From: an uncultured SAR116 cluster alpha proteobacterium | GTDB lineage: Bacteria; Pseudomonadota; Alphaproteobacteria; Puniceispirillales; Marisalimonadaceae | NCBI GenBank assembly: GCA_902618025.1 | Contig: CACMYY010000012.1 | Location: forward strand, 1 to 39,931 | Direction of reading: 5' to 3' | Length of the DNA stretch: 39,931 nt | In this document: one piece after another, positions 1 to 8,336 of the stretch | Position numbering within the stretch: position 1 is the first letter of the stretch | Layout: each line of letters starts with the position of its first letter | Made by a program: the position numbers and the translations under genes | Notes under the pieces: model-generated | Told to the model about the DNA's origin: nothing | Database searches by the model: none | What the model saw: only the letters and a program-made list of their open reading frames with translations

Positions 1-17
1 TAAATTAAGGTATATTA

Positions 18-962
18 ATGTTAAAAACATTAAAAGTAACAATATTTGTAATTTTTTTATTGTTGTCAAACATTGCTGTTTCGCAAAATATAGATGGTCT
101 AAAAGAAATTGTAAAATTACAACAAGACAAAATATCTAGTATTGAAGACAATTTAAAAAAATTAATTGGCTCTATTGAAAAGAATTCCAACTTAAATAAA
201 CAAAATGCAAATTTGCAAATCATTGAAGATCAAATTAATAAGATTAGTCAAAAACTGATATTATTAGAAAACAATCTTAAAAATGTTACTAACTTGTCTT
301 ACAATTTAGATTTTGCACTCAAGAGAGTTGAACGTCATCTTGAACTATCATCAATAGAAAATAGTAATAATGAAGTTATCGTAAACCCTGATGTTAGAAA
401 AAATGATGAAAAAGTTAAAAACACTTCAATTAAAAAATCAGGTTTAGATAAAAAAACAGATGGTGTTCTTGGTTTTATAAAAGAAGAAGATTCAAAAGAA
501 AATAAAAATAATAAGAATATTGTTGTAAAAAATCAAAGCAATCAAAAAAATAAATCTTTTCTTCCAAAAGGGAATGCAGAAGAAAATTATAACTATGCAC
601 TCGATTTAGCAAGTCAGCTCGATTTTAAAAACGCTGAAAAGGCCTTCAAAGAATTTTTAAATGTGCACAAGGAAAGTGATAAAGTTGCAGATGCACAGTA
701 TTGGCTAGGTAGAGTATATTTTGCACAAAAAAAATTCGAAGAAGCAGCTATTGCTTTAGCAGAGTTTAATAGTATTTTTCCTAATGACGCTAGGTTTCAA
801 GAAACTACATTATTAATTGCCGAGTCAGCAGTAAATTTTGCTCCTAAGGATCAGTTATGTGATATCTTAAAACAATCACTTGAATTTATGGTTAATCCTA
901 CTGATAAATTTGTAAAAAGAATTAACATTTTACAAAATGAGAAGCAGTGTACCAGTGGATGA
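18..962 (+). CDS. cpoB: CpoB/YbgF, cell division coordinator of the Tol-Pal system
   Basis: Periplasmic protein that in E. coli couples outer-membrane constriction (Tol-Pal) with septal peptidoglycan synthesis. The 314-residue product starts with a signal peptide: a lysine near the start, a hydrophobic core at about residues 7-19 and a likely cleavage site after Ala-Val-Ser22. Residues about 25-110 are rich in Leu/Ile/Asn/Lys with heptad-like spacing, as in the trimerising coiled coil of the family. A low-complexity Lys/Asn linker follows, then a C-terminal TPR-type region from about residue 190 (AEENYNYALDLASQLDFKNA and the YWLGRVYF repeat). AAGG lies just upstream of the ATG. The stop overlaps the tilS start in an ATGA, which suggests translational coupling. 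In many proteobacteria cpoB follows pal, so tolB-pal may lie just left of the window (inference). Confidence 0.9.
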   Translation: MLKTLKVTIFVIFLLLSNIAVSQNIDGLKEIVKLQQDKISSIEDNLKKLIGSIEKNSNLNKQNANLQIIEDQINKISQKLILLENNLKNVTNLSYNLDFALKRVERHLELSSIENSNNEVIVNPDVRKNDEKVKNTSIKKSGLDKKTDGVLGFIKEEDSKENKNNKNIVVKNQSNQKNKSFLPKGNAEENYNYALDLASQLDFKNAEKAFKEFLNVHKESDKVADAQYWLGRVYFAQKKFEEAAIALAEFNSIFPNDARFQETTLLIAESAVNFAPKDQLCDILKQSLEFMVNPTDKFVKRINILQNEKQCTSG

Positions 963-2260
963 TTTCAAATTTCGAGATTTATTTTGCTGAAATATTAAAA
1001 AAAATTAAAAATAACAATTATAAATTTATTCTTGGTTTGTCCGGCGGGATGGATTCAATGGCTTTATTATATTTGTTAAAGAATTTTATAGAAACCAATA
1101 AACAGTTTAAGATAAATTTGATACCAATAATTATTGATCATGGCCTTAGAAGTGTCTCTAGTAGAGAAGCATTAAAAGTTAAAAAAATATCTCAAATTCT
1201 TGGTTTTAATGCACAAATAAAAAAAATTAAAGAATGTAAACCTAATGGAAATATCCAAAATTGGGCCAGAAAACAAAGAAGGGATATTTTATTCCAAATA
1301 AGCACAGACTTAGCAGCAAATTTAATCTTAGCTCACCACTTTGATGACCAAGTAGAGACCATATTCATGCGTTTGCTAAAAGACTCAGCTATTGACGGTC
1401 TTTCAGGAATGAGTGAAATTATTAATTGGAATGGTGTTGTTATCTTAAGACCTCTCATTTTTTTTAAAAAAAAACAAATAAAAAAATATGTCATCAATAA
1501 TAATATTACATATTTTAAGGATAACTCAAATTGTGATATAAAATATGAGAGGGTGAAGACTAGAATATTTTTAAAATTAATAGAAAAAAATGTGTGGCCT
1601 AATATTTCCGATGATATTAATTACTTTAGCAATCTAAATAGTAATTTATTGAAAAAAATTATTTTTATTTTTAATAAATGGGGGAAAAAAAATATTTTAA
1701 TTTATAAAGGTGGTGCTGTAAGGATAAAATTTGAAGTTTTGAAAAATTTTTTAAATAATTCTCAATTTTTTTCTATAAGAATTATTGGGAAAATTATTCA
1801 AACAGTTGGAGGGAAGGAATATCCTCCAAAAAGAAAAAAAACATTTGAACTTATATCATCTATAATTAATAAAAAACAATTTCATAAGAAGTGCCTTGGA
1901 AATGTCTGTATAGCCCTGTCTAATGGTTACTTGTATTTTTTTAGAGAAAATAGAAACTTAAGTTTTGACATCAATATAAAAAAAAATACGTGTTATATTT
2001 TTGATGGAAGGTTTTTAGTATTTAGTACAATTTCTGGGAAACTCATTAAGAGTAATAATTCTAATTTATCCTCAATTACTTATAAAAATCCATTTTATAA
2101 GTATATTAATCAAATAAATAATACGATTCCTTATTTACAAACACTTGAAGGTAAGACACTTAAACCCCATTTAAGTATCATTAATCAAAATTCTAATTTC
2201 AATGATAGTCATAAAAATGAACGTTTCAATCTCTACCTCATTGATAGAATCTTGGTTTAA
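959..2260 (+). CDS. tilS: tRNA(Ile)-lysidine synthetase TilS
   Basis: Converts C34 of the CAU-anticodon tRNA-Ile to lysidine with ATP and lysine, so that it reads AUA. This matters in an AT-rich genome, where AUA is common. Seen: the PP-loop ATP site SGGMDS at residues 28-33, then IIIDHGLR, the NWARKQRR segment and LAHHFDDQVETIFMRL, all N-ATPase hallmarks. The C-terminal half is divergent and Lys/Asn/Ile rich. The length of 433 residues is close to E. coli TilS (about 430). I prefer the ATG at 959, which overlaps the cpoB stop as ATGA, but an in-frame GTG at 947 is possible. tilS followed by ftsH is a widespread arrangement. Confidence 0.93.
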   Translation: MISNFEIYFAEILKKIKNNNYKFILGLSGGMDSMALLYLLKNFIETNKQFKINLIPIIIDHGLRSVSSREALKVKKISQILGFNAQIKKIKECKPNGNIQNWARKQRRDILFQISTDLAANLILAHHFDDQVETIFMRLLKDSAIDGLSGMSEIINWNGVVILRPLIFFKKKQIKKYVINNNITYFKDNSNCDIKYERVKTRIFLKLIEKNVWPNISDDINYFSNLNSNLLKKIIFIFNKWGKKNILIYKGGAVRIKFEVLKNFLNNSQFFSIRIIGKIIQTVGGKEYPPKRKKTFELISSIINKKQFHKKCLGNVCIALSNGYLYFFRENRNLSFDINIKKNTCYIFDGRFLVFSTISGKLIKSNNSNLSSITYKNPFYKYINQINNTIPYLQTLEGKTLKPHLSIINQNSNFNDSHKNERFNLYLIDRILV

Positions 2261-2286
2261 CGGTATTTTATTTAAAAAGGAAAATA

Positions 2287-4212
2287 ATGAATAATTTTGG
2301 TAAAAACATAGCAGTTTGGGTAATAATATCTCTCGTCTTAATTGCAATTTTTAATGTATTTCAAGGTGGTTCAACAAAAAACTCAGGCGATGTAATTGCT
2401 TACTCTGATTTTTTAGCTCGAGTTAATGCTGGAGAAGTAAGAGAAGTAAGTATTCAAGGAGATAAAATTTTTGGGGCATCAAGTAGTGGAGTTCCGTTTT
2501 ATTCATTCATACCTAAAGAAGAAGGATTAGCAAATAAATTATCTGAAAAAGGAATAAAAGTTACTTCAGAACCTGATGAGAGCAGCATGCCTGGTATCCT
2601 CTCTGTTTTAATATCATGGTTTCCAATGCTATTGTTTATAGGTGTTTGGATCTTTTTTATGAAGCAAATGCAAGGTGGTGCTAAAGGTGCAATGGGTTTT
2701 GGTAAATCTAAAGCTAAACTTCTTACAGAACACAGGGATAAAGTTACATTTAGAGATGTTGCTGGCATTGATGAAGCTAAAGCAGAGTTAGAAGAGGTTG
2801 TAGAATTTTTGAGAGATCCAAGCAGGTTTCAAAAACTTGGTGGCAAAATTCCTAAAGGTGTGTTGCTTGTAGGCCCTCCTGGAACAGGTAAAACATTGTT
2901 AGCTAAGGCAGTTGCAGGTGAAGCGGGAGTGCCTTTTTTTACAATTTCAGGGTCAGATTTTGTTGAAATGTTTGTTGGTGTTGGTGCTTCTAGGGTCAGA
3001 GATATGTTTGAACAAGGCAAAAAAAATTCGCCTTGTATAATTTTTATCGATGAAATTGATGCTATGGGTCGACATAGAGGCGCTGGTCTGGGTGGAGGCA
3101 ATGACGAAAGAGAACAAACATTAAACCAACTTTTGGTCGAAATGGATGGCTTTGAAACTAATGAAGGTGTAATTCTAGTTGCCGCAACAAATAGGCCAGA
3201 TGTTTTAGACCCTGCTTTGTTAAGACCTGGAAGATTTGATCGACAAGTTGTAGTGCCAAATCCTGACATGATTGGCAGAGAAAAAATTCTCAAGGTACAC
3301 ATGAAAAAGGTTCCATTATCTTCAGACGTTGTTCCAAAAACATTAGCACGAGGAACACCAGGGTTTTCAGGTGCCGACTTGGCTAATCTGGTTAATGAGG
3401 CAGCTTTATTATCTGCTAGAAAAGGTAGAAATAATGTGAGTATGGTTGAATTTGAGGAAGCTAAAGATAAAGTAATGATGGGATCAGAGAGAAGGTCAAT
3501 GGTAATGACCGATGAAGAAAGAAAACTCACAGCATATCATGAAGCTGGCCATGCAGTTGTAGCAGCTTATTCACCTGCTAGTGACCCAATTCATAAGGCT
3601 ACCATTATACCAAGAGGCAGAGCCCTTGGTATGGTTATGAGATTACCTGAGGGTGATAGAGTTTCAATGGCCAAAGATAAACTCTACGCAGATCTAAGAG
3701 TTGCTTGTGGTGGAAGAATTGCTGAAGAAATGATTTTTGGTAAAGATAAGGTAACCACTGGAGCAAGTTCAGATATTAGAATGGTAACTGATATAGCTAG
3801 AAGGATGGTAACTGAGTGGGGGTTATCAGAAAAGCTTGGTTTCTTAGCATATGAAGCCAATGAGCAAGAAGTCTTTCTTGGTAGATCTGTCTCTCAGCAA
3901 AAGAATGTCTCAGACAACACAGCTTCAATTGTTGATGACGAAATTAGAAGTATTGCAGATAGTGTTTACTTGGATGCACAGAAAATGCTTAAAAAATATT
4001 CTAAGCAACTTAAAAGAGTAGCTGAAGCCTTACTTGAGTATGAGACATTAGATGGAGATCAAATTAAGGATTTGTGTAAAGGTTTAGACATCTCGATTAA
4101 AAAATCTAATGATAAGGATGAAGCTCCTAGGGCTAAAAAACCAAAGAGAAGAGCTGGTATACCTTCTACAACTGCTAAGCAAACAATTGTGACTAATGAA
4201 ATAGATAATTAA
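2287..4212 (+). CDS. ftsH: ATP-dependent zinc metalloprotease FtsH
   Basis: Membrane-anchored AAA+ protease that degrades misassembled membrane proteins and selected regulators. The 641 residues show an N-terminal membrane segment (about 7-26), a short periplasmic domain, a second membrane segment (about 105-125), Walker A GPPGTGKT at 196-203, Walker B FIDEID followed by AMGRHRG, the second region of homology ending RPGRFDRQ, and the zinc site HEAGH at 418-422. The C-terminal tail is basic ([10 protein letters not shown]). An AAGGA sits 5 bases before the ATG. The first member downstream is folP, and ftsH-folP-glmM is a conserved order also found in E. coli. Known E. coli substrates include RpoH and LpxC, both encoded in this window; whether that holds here is inference. 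Confidence 0.98.
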   Translation: MNNFGKNIAVWVIISLVLIAIFNVFQGGSTKNSGDVIAYSDFLARVNAGEVREVSIQGDKIFGASSSGVPFYSFIPKEEGLANKLSEKGIKVTSEPDESSMPGILSVLISWFPMLLFIGVWIFFMKQMQGGAKGAMGFGKSKAKLLTEHRDKVTFRDVAGIDEAKAELEEVVEFLRDPSRFQKLGGKIPKGVLLVGPPGTGKTLLAKAVAGEAGVPFFTISGSDFVEMFVGVGASRVRDMFEQGKKNSPCIIFIDEIDAMGRHRGAGLGGGNDEREQTLNQLLVEMDGFETNEGVILVAATNRPDVLDPALLRPGRFDRQVVVPNPDMIGREKILKVHMKKVPLSSDVVPKTLARGTPGFSGADLANLVNEAALLSARKGRNNVSMVEFEEAKDKVMMGSERRSMVMTDEERKLTAYHEAGHAVVAAYSPASDPIHKATIIPRGRALGMVMRLPEGDRVSMAKDKLYADLRVACGGRIAEEMIFGKDKVTTGASSDIRMVTDIARRMVTEWGLSEKLGFLAYEANEQEVFLGRSVSQQKNVSDNTASIVDDEIRSIADSVYLDAQKMLKKYSKQLKRVAEALLEYETLDGDQIKDLCKGLDISIKKSNDKDEAPRAKKPKRRAGIPSTTAKQTIVTNEIDN

Positions 4213-4241
4213 TAAAATTTAGTCATTACATAGGTTAATGT

Positions 4242-5378
4242 ATGGTCTTTGTAAAAAAAACTAGATATTTATTAGCCCCACCGTACTGCAAATCAGTTGA
4301 AACATTTCTTAGTCCAATTTTAGGTTCGTCTTCTGAAATGATAGGCGGCTCGAGATTAGCTAGAGGATGGAGGCATTTTAATAGTTTTAGAGTTATTCAA
4401 AAAAAAGATAATTATTACATTGAAGTACAAATGCCTATCCACGAGTTACTTAATATTGCTAAGTCACATAACAAGACTTGTTTAAGTAAAGCTGAATTTC
4501 AAATAGAAAAGCTAGTCAACAGAAGATTCCCTTTTGCAAAACTAGATATGTCAAAACCACATATAATGGGTGTAATGAACTTAACACCAGATAGTTTTTA
4601 CAAGAAAAGCCAGATTAACAATATCAACAAATTGAATAAGAAGTTTAATGAAATGATTAACAATGGAGCATCTATTATTGATATTGGTGGAGAGTCAAGT
4701 AGACCAGGTGCTGAAAAAATTTCTGTAGCAGAAGAAAAAAATAGAGTAGTTGGAGCAATACAACAACTTAAAAACTGTAAAACAAATTCTTTAATATCAT
4801 TAGATTCAAGAAATTTATCAACAATGAAAATTTGTCACAAAATTGGCATAGATATATTTAACGACATTACAGCATTTAAGGAGAAAAATAAAATTGAATT
4901 TATTTCAAAAATAGACTCACCCATAATAATTATGCATATGCAAAAAGAACCCAGAAATATGCAAATAAATCCTAAATATAATTTTGCTCCTATTGATATA
5001 TATAAATTTTTTTCAAGAAAAATTGCTGATTTGGTTAAGGCTGGTGTCAAAACATCAAATATTGTTATTGACCCAGGAATTGGTTTTGGCAAAACTTTAT
5101 CTGATAATTTGAAAATTCTCAAATATTTGCCCCTTTTTCATGGCTTAGGAGTTCCAATTTTGATTGGAACAAGTAGAAAATCACTTATTGAAGAGCTTAC
5201 AATTGATAATTATAAATTACGTGAGAAAAATAAAAAAACAATAAAACCAAGTAAAAGGTTGAGTGGCTCTCTAGCTTTTGGTATTCATGCTTACATGAGC
5301 GGCGTTCAAATACTAAGAACTCACGATGTGTTTGAAACAAATCAGGCTTTGATATGTCAAAAAGCGCTTAATTTATAG
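4242..5378 (+). CDS. folP: Dihydropteroate synthase with N-terminal extension
   Basis: Joins 4-aminobenzoate to the pterin pyrophosphate in folate synthesis; the family is the target of sulfonamides. The TIM-barrel core starts near residue 106 with PHIMGVMNLTPDSF, followed by DIGGESSRPGAE, SLDSRN, MHMQ, DPGIGFGKT and the phosphate-binding GTSRKS. About 105 residues precede the core (GGSRLARGWRHFNSFRVI and the FAKLDMSKP lead-in). As I recall, many alphaproteobacterial FolP proteins carry a related extension, so I treat it as genuine rather than a wrong start. It has no function I can name. The gene lies between ftsH and glmM with 29- and 7-base gaps. Confidence 0.94.
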   Translation: MVFVKKTRYLLAPPYCKSVETFLSPILGSSSEMIGGSRLARGWRHFNSFRVIQKKDNYYIEVQMPIHELLNIAKSHNKTCLSKAEFQIEKLVNRRFPFAKLDMSKPHIMGVMNLTPDSFYKKSQINNINKLNKKFNEMINNGASIIDIGGESSRPGAEKISVAEEKNRVVGAIQQLKNCKTNSLISLDSRNLSTMKICHKIGIDIFNDITAFKEKNKIEFISKIDSPIIIMHMQKEPRNMQINPKYNFAPIDIYKFFSRKIADLVKAGVKTSNIVIDPGIGFGKTLSDNLKILKYLPLFHGLGVPILIGTSRKSLIEELTIDNYKLREKNKKTIKPSKRLSGSLAFGIHAYMSGVQILRTHDVFETNQALICQKALNL

Positions 5379-5385
5379 GTAAGAA

Positions 5386-6765
5386 ATGGTTCAAACAACT
5401 TTTAGTAGTAAGCAAAGATTATTTGGTACTGATGGTATCAGAGGTACAGTGAATAAAGATAAGGTTACCGCTTTAATGGCTGTAAATTTAGCTATGGCTG
5501 CCGGTGCATATTTTTATGGAAGAGCAGGAACAAAAAGGTCTCGAGTATTAATAGGTAAAGATACCAGATTATCAGGTTACATGTTAGAACCTGCTCTTGT
5601 AGCAGGCTTTACATCTGTAGGTCTAGATTCTATTACTACTGGTCCACTCCCAACTCCGGCAATTGCTCATTTAACTCGAGTACTTAGGTGTGATTTAGGT
5701 GTTATGATATCAGCCTCGCATAATCCATACCAAGATAATGGATTAAAGCTTTTTGGTTCTGACGGATTTAAATTGAATGACGAAGTTGAAAATGAAATTC
5801 AATCAAGAATGATTTATGGTCCCACCCTTGCAAAATCAGAAAATTTAGGTAGAGCTAGAAGAATGGAGGATGCTATTGGTAGATACTCTGAGTTTGTAAA
5901 GCAAATATTACCAAAACGTGAAGATCTAAGTTCTATGAAGGTGGTATTAGATTGTTCTAATGGTGCATCATATAAAGTTGGTCCTGAAGTTCTATTTGAG
6001 TTAGGAGCTGAGTCTGTAATTATTGGTGCAGAACCCAATGGCAAGAATATAAACTTAGAATGTGGCGCAATGTATCCTGAAAATATGGCTAAAATCACAA
6101 AATCTGAGGAAGCAGATTTAGGTATTGCCCTTGATGGAGATGCAGATAGGGTGATTTTTTCAGACGAAAATGGTCAAATAATAAATGGTGATCAAATTAT
6201 TGCAGTATTAGCTAGGGAAATGCAAAACCATGGTGAGTTAATTGATAATCAAGTTGTAGGGACTTTGATGTCTAATTTAGGATTAGAAAATTATTTAAAT
6301 TCTTTAAATATACATCTTTACAGAACAAATGTTGGTGATAGATATATTTTAGATAAGATGATTAAATCTAATTCTAAACTTGGGGGAGAGCCATCTGGTC
6401 ATATTTTACTTACTGATTATGCGAAAACAGGTGATGGGCTATTAACTGCAATTAAAATTTTGTCTCTTCTAAAAAAGTCTGGTTTAAAAGCTTCTGAATT
6501 TTTAAGACCATTTAAACCAATACCTCAATCTTTAAAAAATTTAAAAAATATTGATAAAAATATATTGTCAAATAAAAACATTATAGCATTAGTCGAGCAA
6601 CAGCAGGAATTGCTTGGAAATAAGGGGAGAATCTTATTGCGACCTTCTGGAACAGAAGATTTAATTAGAATTATGGTTGAATGTACTGATTTTAACCTTA
6701 AAAATTCTACAACCGAAATTATTTCAAAAGCCATAATCGAAGAAAATGACAATAAAAAAAGTTAG
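5386..6765 (+). CDS. glmM: Phosphoglucosamine mutase GlmM
   Basis: Interconverts glucosamine-6-phosphate and glucosamine-1-phosphate on the way to UDP-GlcNAc, the shared precursor of peptidoglycan and lipid A. The 459 residues contain RLFGTDGIRG near the N-terminus, the phosphorylated serine motif SASHNP (Ser111), the Mg-binding DGDADR loop, the sugar-binding GEPSGH and the phosphate-binding RPSGTEDLIRIMVE near the C-terminus, in the order expected for the alpha-D-phosphohexomutase family. AGGTAAGAA precedes the ATG. The 3' end overlaps thiD by 20 bases, so the two are probably translated from one message. Confidence 0.97.
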   Translation: MVQTTFSSKQRLFGTDGIRGTVNKDKVTALMAVNLAMAAGAYFYGRAGTKRSRVLIGKDTRLSGYMLEPALVAGFTSVGLDSITTGPLPTPAIAHLTRVLRCDLGVMISASHNPYQDNGLKLFGSDGFKLNDEVENEIQSRMIYGPTLAKSENLGRARRMEDAIGRYSEFVKQILPKREDLSSMKVVLDCSNGASYKVGPEVLFELGAESVIIGAEPNGKNINLECGAMYPENMAKITKSEEADLGIALDGDADRVIFSDENGQIINGDQIIAVLAREMQNHGELIDNQVVGTLMSNLGLENYLNSLNIHLYRTNVGDRYILDKMIKSNSKLGGEPSGHILLTDYAKTGDGLLTAIKILSLLKKSGLKASEFLRPFKPIPQSLKNLKNIDKNILSNKNIIALVEQQQELLGNKGRILLRPSGTEDLIRIMVECTDFNLKNSTTEIISKAIIEENDNKKS

Positions 6766-7573
6766 TAATTTATCAAAAACAGTTCTAGTTATTGCTGGTT
6801 CTGATCCGAGTGGCGGAGCTGGCATTCAGGCTGATTTGAAAACGCTTACATCTCTTGGTGTATATGGAATGACAGCTATAACCGCACTTACAGAGCAAAA
6901 CACTAGAGGAGTTTCAGGAATATTTGAAATTCCTTTAGATTTTGTAGTTAAACAAATTAATTGTTGCTTATCTGATATAGAGGCTAATGCAATTAAAATA
7001 GGAATGATGCATAATTCGGAGTTGATAAAAGGAGTGTATAAAGCCCTCAAACATAATCAAGTAATAAGTAATAAAAAAATAAGAATAGTTCTTGATCCAG
7101 TTATGGTTGCTAAAGGTGGACATAGATTACTTAAAGAAGACGCAATAAATTCCTTAAAAAATTTTATTAAAAATGTAAATCCCGTTTTAACACCAAATAT
7201 TCCTGAGGCAGAAATATTAACAGGAATGAAAATTAATAATGTATCTGACATGAAAATTGCTGGAGAAAAAATAATTAATCTTGGTGCCTGTTTTGTTGTA
7301 TTAAAAGGAGGACATATGAATACATCAGTAATGTCAGATTTATTAATTGGGGAACGAGTTTTATACCAAATAGAAACAAAAAAAATAAAAACTTATAACA
7401 CACATGGTACTGGTTGTTCGATGGCCTCAGCTCTAGCAGCTGGATTAGCTAAATCATTTGAAATTAAAAAAGCTTTTCAAAAAGCTCATTATTACGTAAA
7501 TCAAGCCATAATAACGTCACCAGGATTTGGACATGGCCATGGTCCAATAAATCATTCTTTTAATATCAATTAA
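6746..7573 (+). CDS. thiD: Hydroxymethylpyrimidine (phosphate) kinase ThiD
   Basis: Phosphorylates HMP and HMP-phosphate to give HMP-PP for thiamine synthesis or salvage. The 275 residues show AGSDPSGGAGIQADLKT near the N-terminus, YGMTAITALTEQNT, DPVMVAKGG, LTPNIPEAEIL and the anion-hole/ATP motif THGTGCSMASALAAGL, all standard for the ribokinase-like ThiD family. No TPP riboswitch is visible ahead of it, because the start lies inside the end of glmM. No other thi gene is present, so the cell could be a thiamine-precursor salvager, but that needs the whole genome. Its stop is one base from the stop of the convergent GST gene. Confidence 0.95.
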   Translation: MTIKKVSNLSKTVLVIAGSDPSGGAGIQADLKTLTSLGVYGMTAITALTEQNTRGVSGIFEIPLDFVVKQINCCLSDIEANAIKIGMMHNSELIKGVYKALKHNQVISNKKIRIVLDPVMVAKGGHRLLKEDAINSLKNFIKNVNPVLTPNIPEAEILTGMKINNVSDMKIAGEKIINLGACFVVLKGGHMNTSVMSDLLIGERVLYQIETKKIKTYNTHGTGCSMASALAAGLAKSFEIKKAFQKAHYYVNQAIITSPGFGHGHGPINHSFNIN

Positions 7574-7574
7574 A

Positions 7575-8231
7575 TTATTGATTAGATATTTTAAGGAGGC
7601 TATTATACCATTTATATATTGGATCTTCATCTTCTAATAAATTGCAACTGCTGCAAACATCCACCCACTTTAAATTTCCAAAAAAGATACAATCTTCAAC
7701 ACCAGGTTTTTCACCAGATATAAAACCATTATTAATTATTATTTTTCTGATTGGATCAATTGATTTTCTAAACTCTTCTATAGAGGATGAAATAAAAGGT
7801 ACAAATTTTGTAATTGGCCCTTTAATTCTTTCTTCTCTTGTCTTTAAATAATACTCAACATCATTTCCTTCTAAAATATTTGGTATGTCATGAGCAATTA
7901 TCTTAAATAAAATTGGTAATAATTGTCTTGAAGTCCAATGATATAAGAAATATGAAAAATTTCTTGACGTATTATTTGTAAAAATTTTTTTTTCAGGATA
8001 ATTTTCGTTTAACCAATTGATTATATTCCATGAATCACTGACAAAGCCATCTTTGTAATCTAAGATAGGAACTAATTTTTGTTTAGAAAATGCAATTTTA
8101 TTTTTATCAGTAAATTTAACTGGAATAGTTATAAATTCTATATTGTTTTGAATGAGACATAGTTTTACATTCCAACATGGAGGACTAAACCTTAAATCAT
8201 TTTTACCAGATAAATCGTAGAGCTTGAGCAT
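7575..8231 (-). CDS. Glutathione S-transferase-like protein
   Basis: The 218 residues fit the GST fold. The N-terminal thioredoxin-like half starts MLKLYDLSGKNDLRFSPPCW, has the cis-proline segment KLVPILDY and the glutathione-binding-type DGFVSDSWNIINWLNENYP (the usual E/D-S position). The C-terminal half is predicted helical with GVEDCIFFGNLKWVD. A possible N-terminal catalytic Ser/Cys sits in FSPPCWNVK. The substrate cannot be named from sequence. It is a single gene transcribed away from serC and tail to tail with thiD, so its neighbours give no functional clue. Some bacterial proteins of this shape act in aromatic or glutathione-adduct metabolism, but nothing here supports that choice. 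Confidence 0.8.
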   Translation of the reverse strand: MLKLYDLSGKNDLRFSPPCWNVKLCLIQNNIEFITIPVKFTDKNKIAFSKQKLVPILDYKDGFVSDSWNIINWLNENYPEKKIFTNNTSRNFSYFLYHWTSRQLLPILFKIIAHDIPNILEGNDVEYYLKTREERIKGPITKFVPFISSSIEEFRKSIDPIRKIIINNGFISGEKPGVEDCIFFGNLKWVDVCSSCNLLEDEDPIYKWYNSLLKISNQ

Positions 8232-8256
8232 TTAGTTTTAGGACCCTTTTATTATG

Positions 8257-8285
8257 TTGACTTTTGCAAAATAACCTTTATTAGA
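8257..8285 (+). promoter_or_regulatory. Possible serC promoter
   Basis: TTGACT at 8257-8262 is a good -35 match, followed after 17 bases by the weak -10 ATTAGA at 8280-8285. The spacer holds the perfect palindrome TTTTGCAAAA (8262-8271), which could be an operator or chance. If used, transcription would begin near 8292 and exclude the 5' arm of the Shine-Dalgarno-covering stem described for the leader, so the two ideas compete. Confidence 0.25.
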
Positions 8286-8336
8286 AACATCGGGTAATTG
8301 CTTCCCAACAAGCAATAACATTATTAAGAGGTTAAT
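8272..8336 (+). promoter_or_regulatory. Structured serC 5' leader (candidate cis-regulatory RNA)
   Basis: Seen in the sequence: a 7-bp perfect hairpin ATTGCTT (8297-8303) / AAGCAAT (8310-8316) with loop CCCAAC; a GGG at 8292-8294 that can pair with the loop CCC (8304-8306), giving a pseudoknot; and TAACCTTT (8272-8279), which pairs with AGAGGTTA (8327-8334) over 8 bp with one G-U pair, covering the serC Shine-Dalgarno AAGAGG (8326-8331). Known: a conserved 'serC motif' RNA has been predicted upstream of serC-serA operons in Alphaproteobacteria, and the operon here is serC-serA. Inference: this is that motif or a lineage-specific relative controlling serC translation. I cannot align it to the published consensus. 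Confidence 0.45.

Noticed and set aside
2829-3530. A 233-codon open frame on the minus strand inside ftsH
   Set aside because: It lies wholly antisense to a well-conserved gene, has no recognisable domain, and is explained by few stop codons opposite the conserved ftsH coding sequence.
7565-7582. ATCAAT/ATTGAT hairpin at the thiD-GST junction as a bidirectional terminator
   Set aside because: Only 6 bp, nearly all A-T, and inside both coding ends; too weak for a convincing intrinsic terminator.
7593-7599. Perfect Shine-Dalgarno AAGGAGG on the plus strand after thiD
   Set aside because: No start codon at a useful distance opens a plausible frame. It lies antisense within the 3' end of the GST gene and is probably chance.
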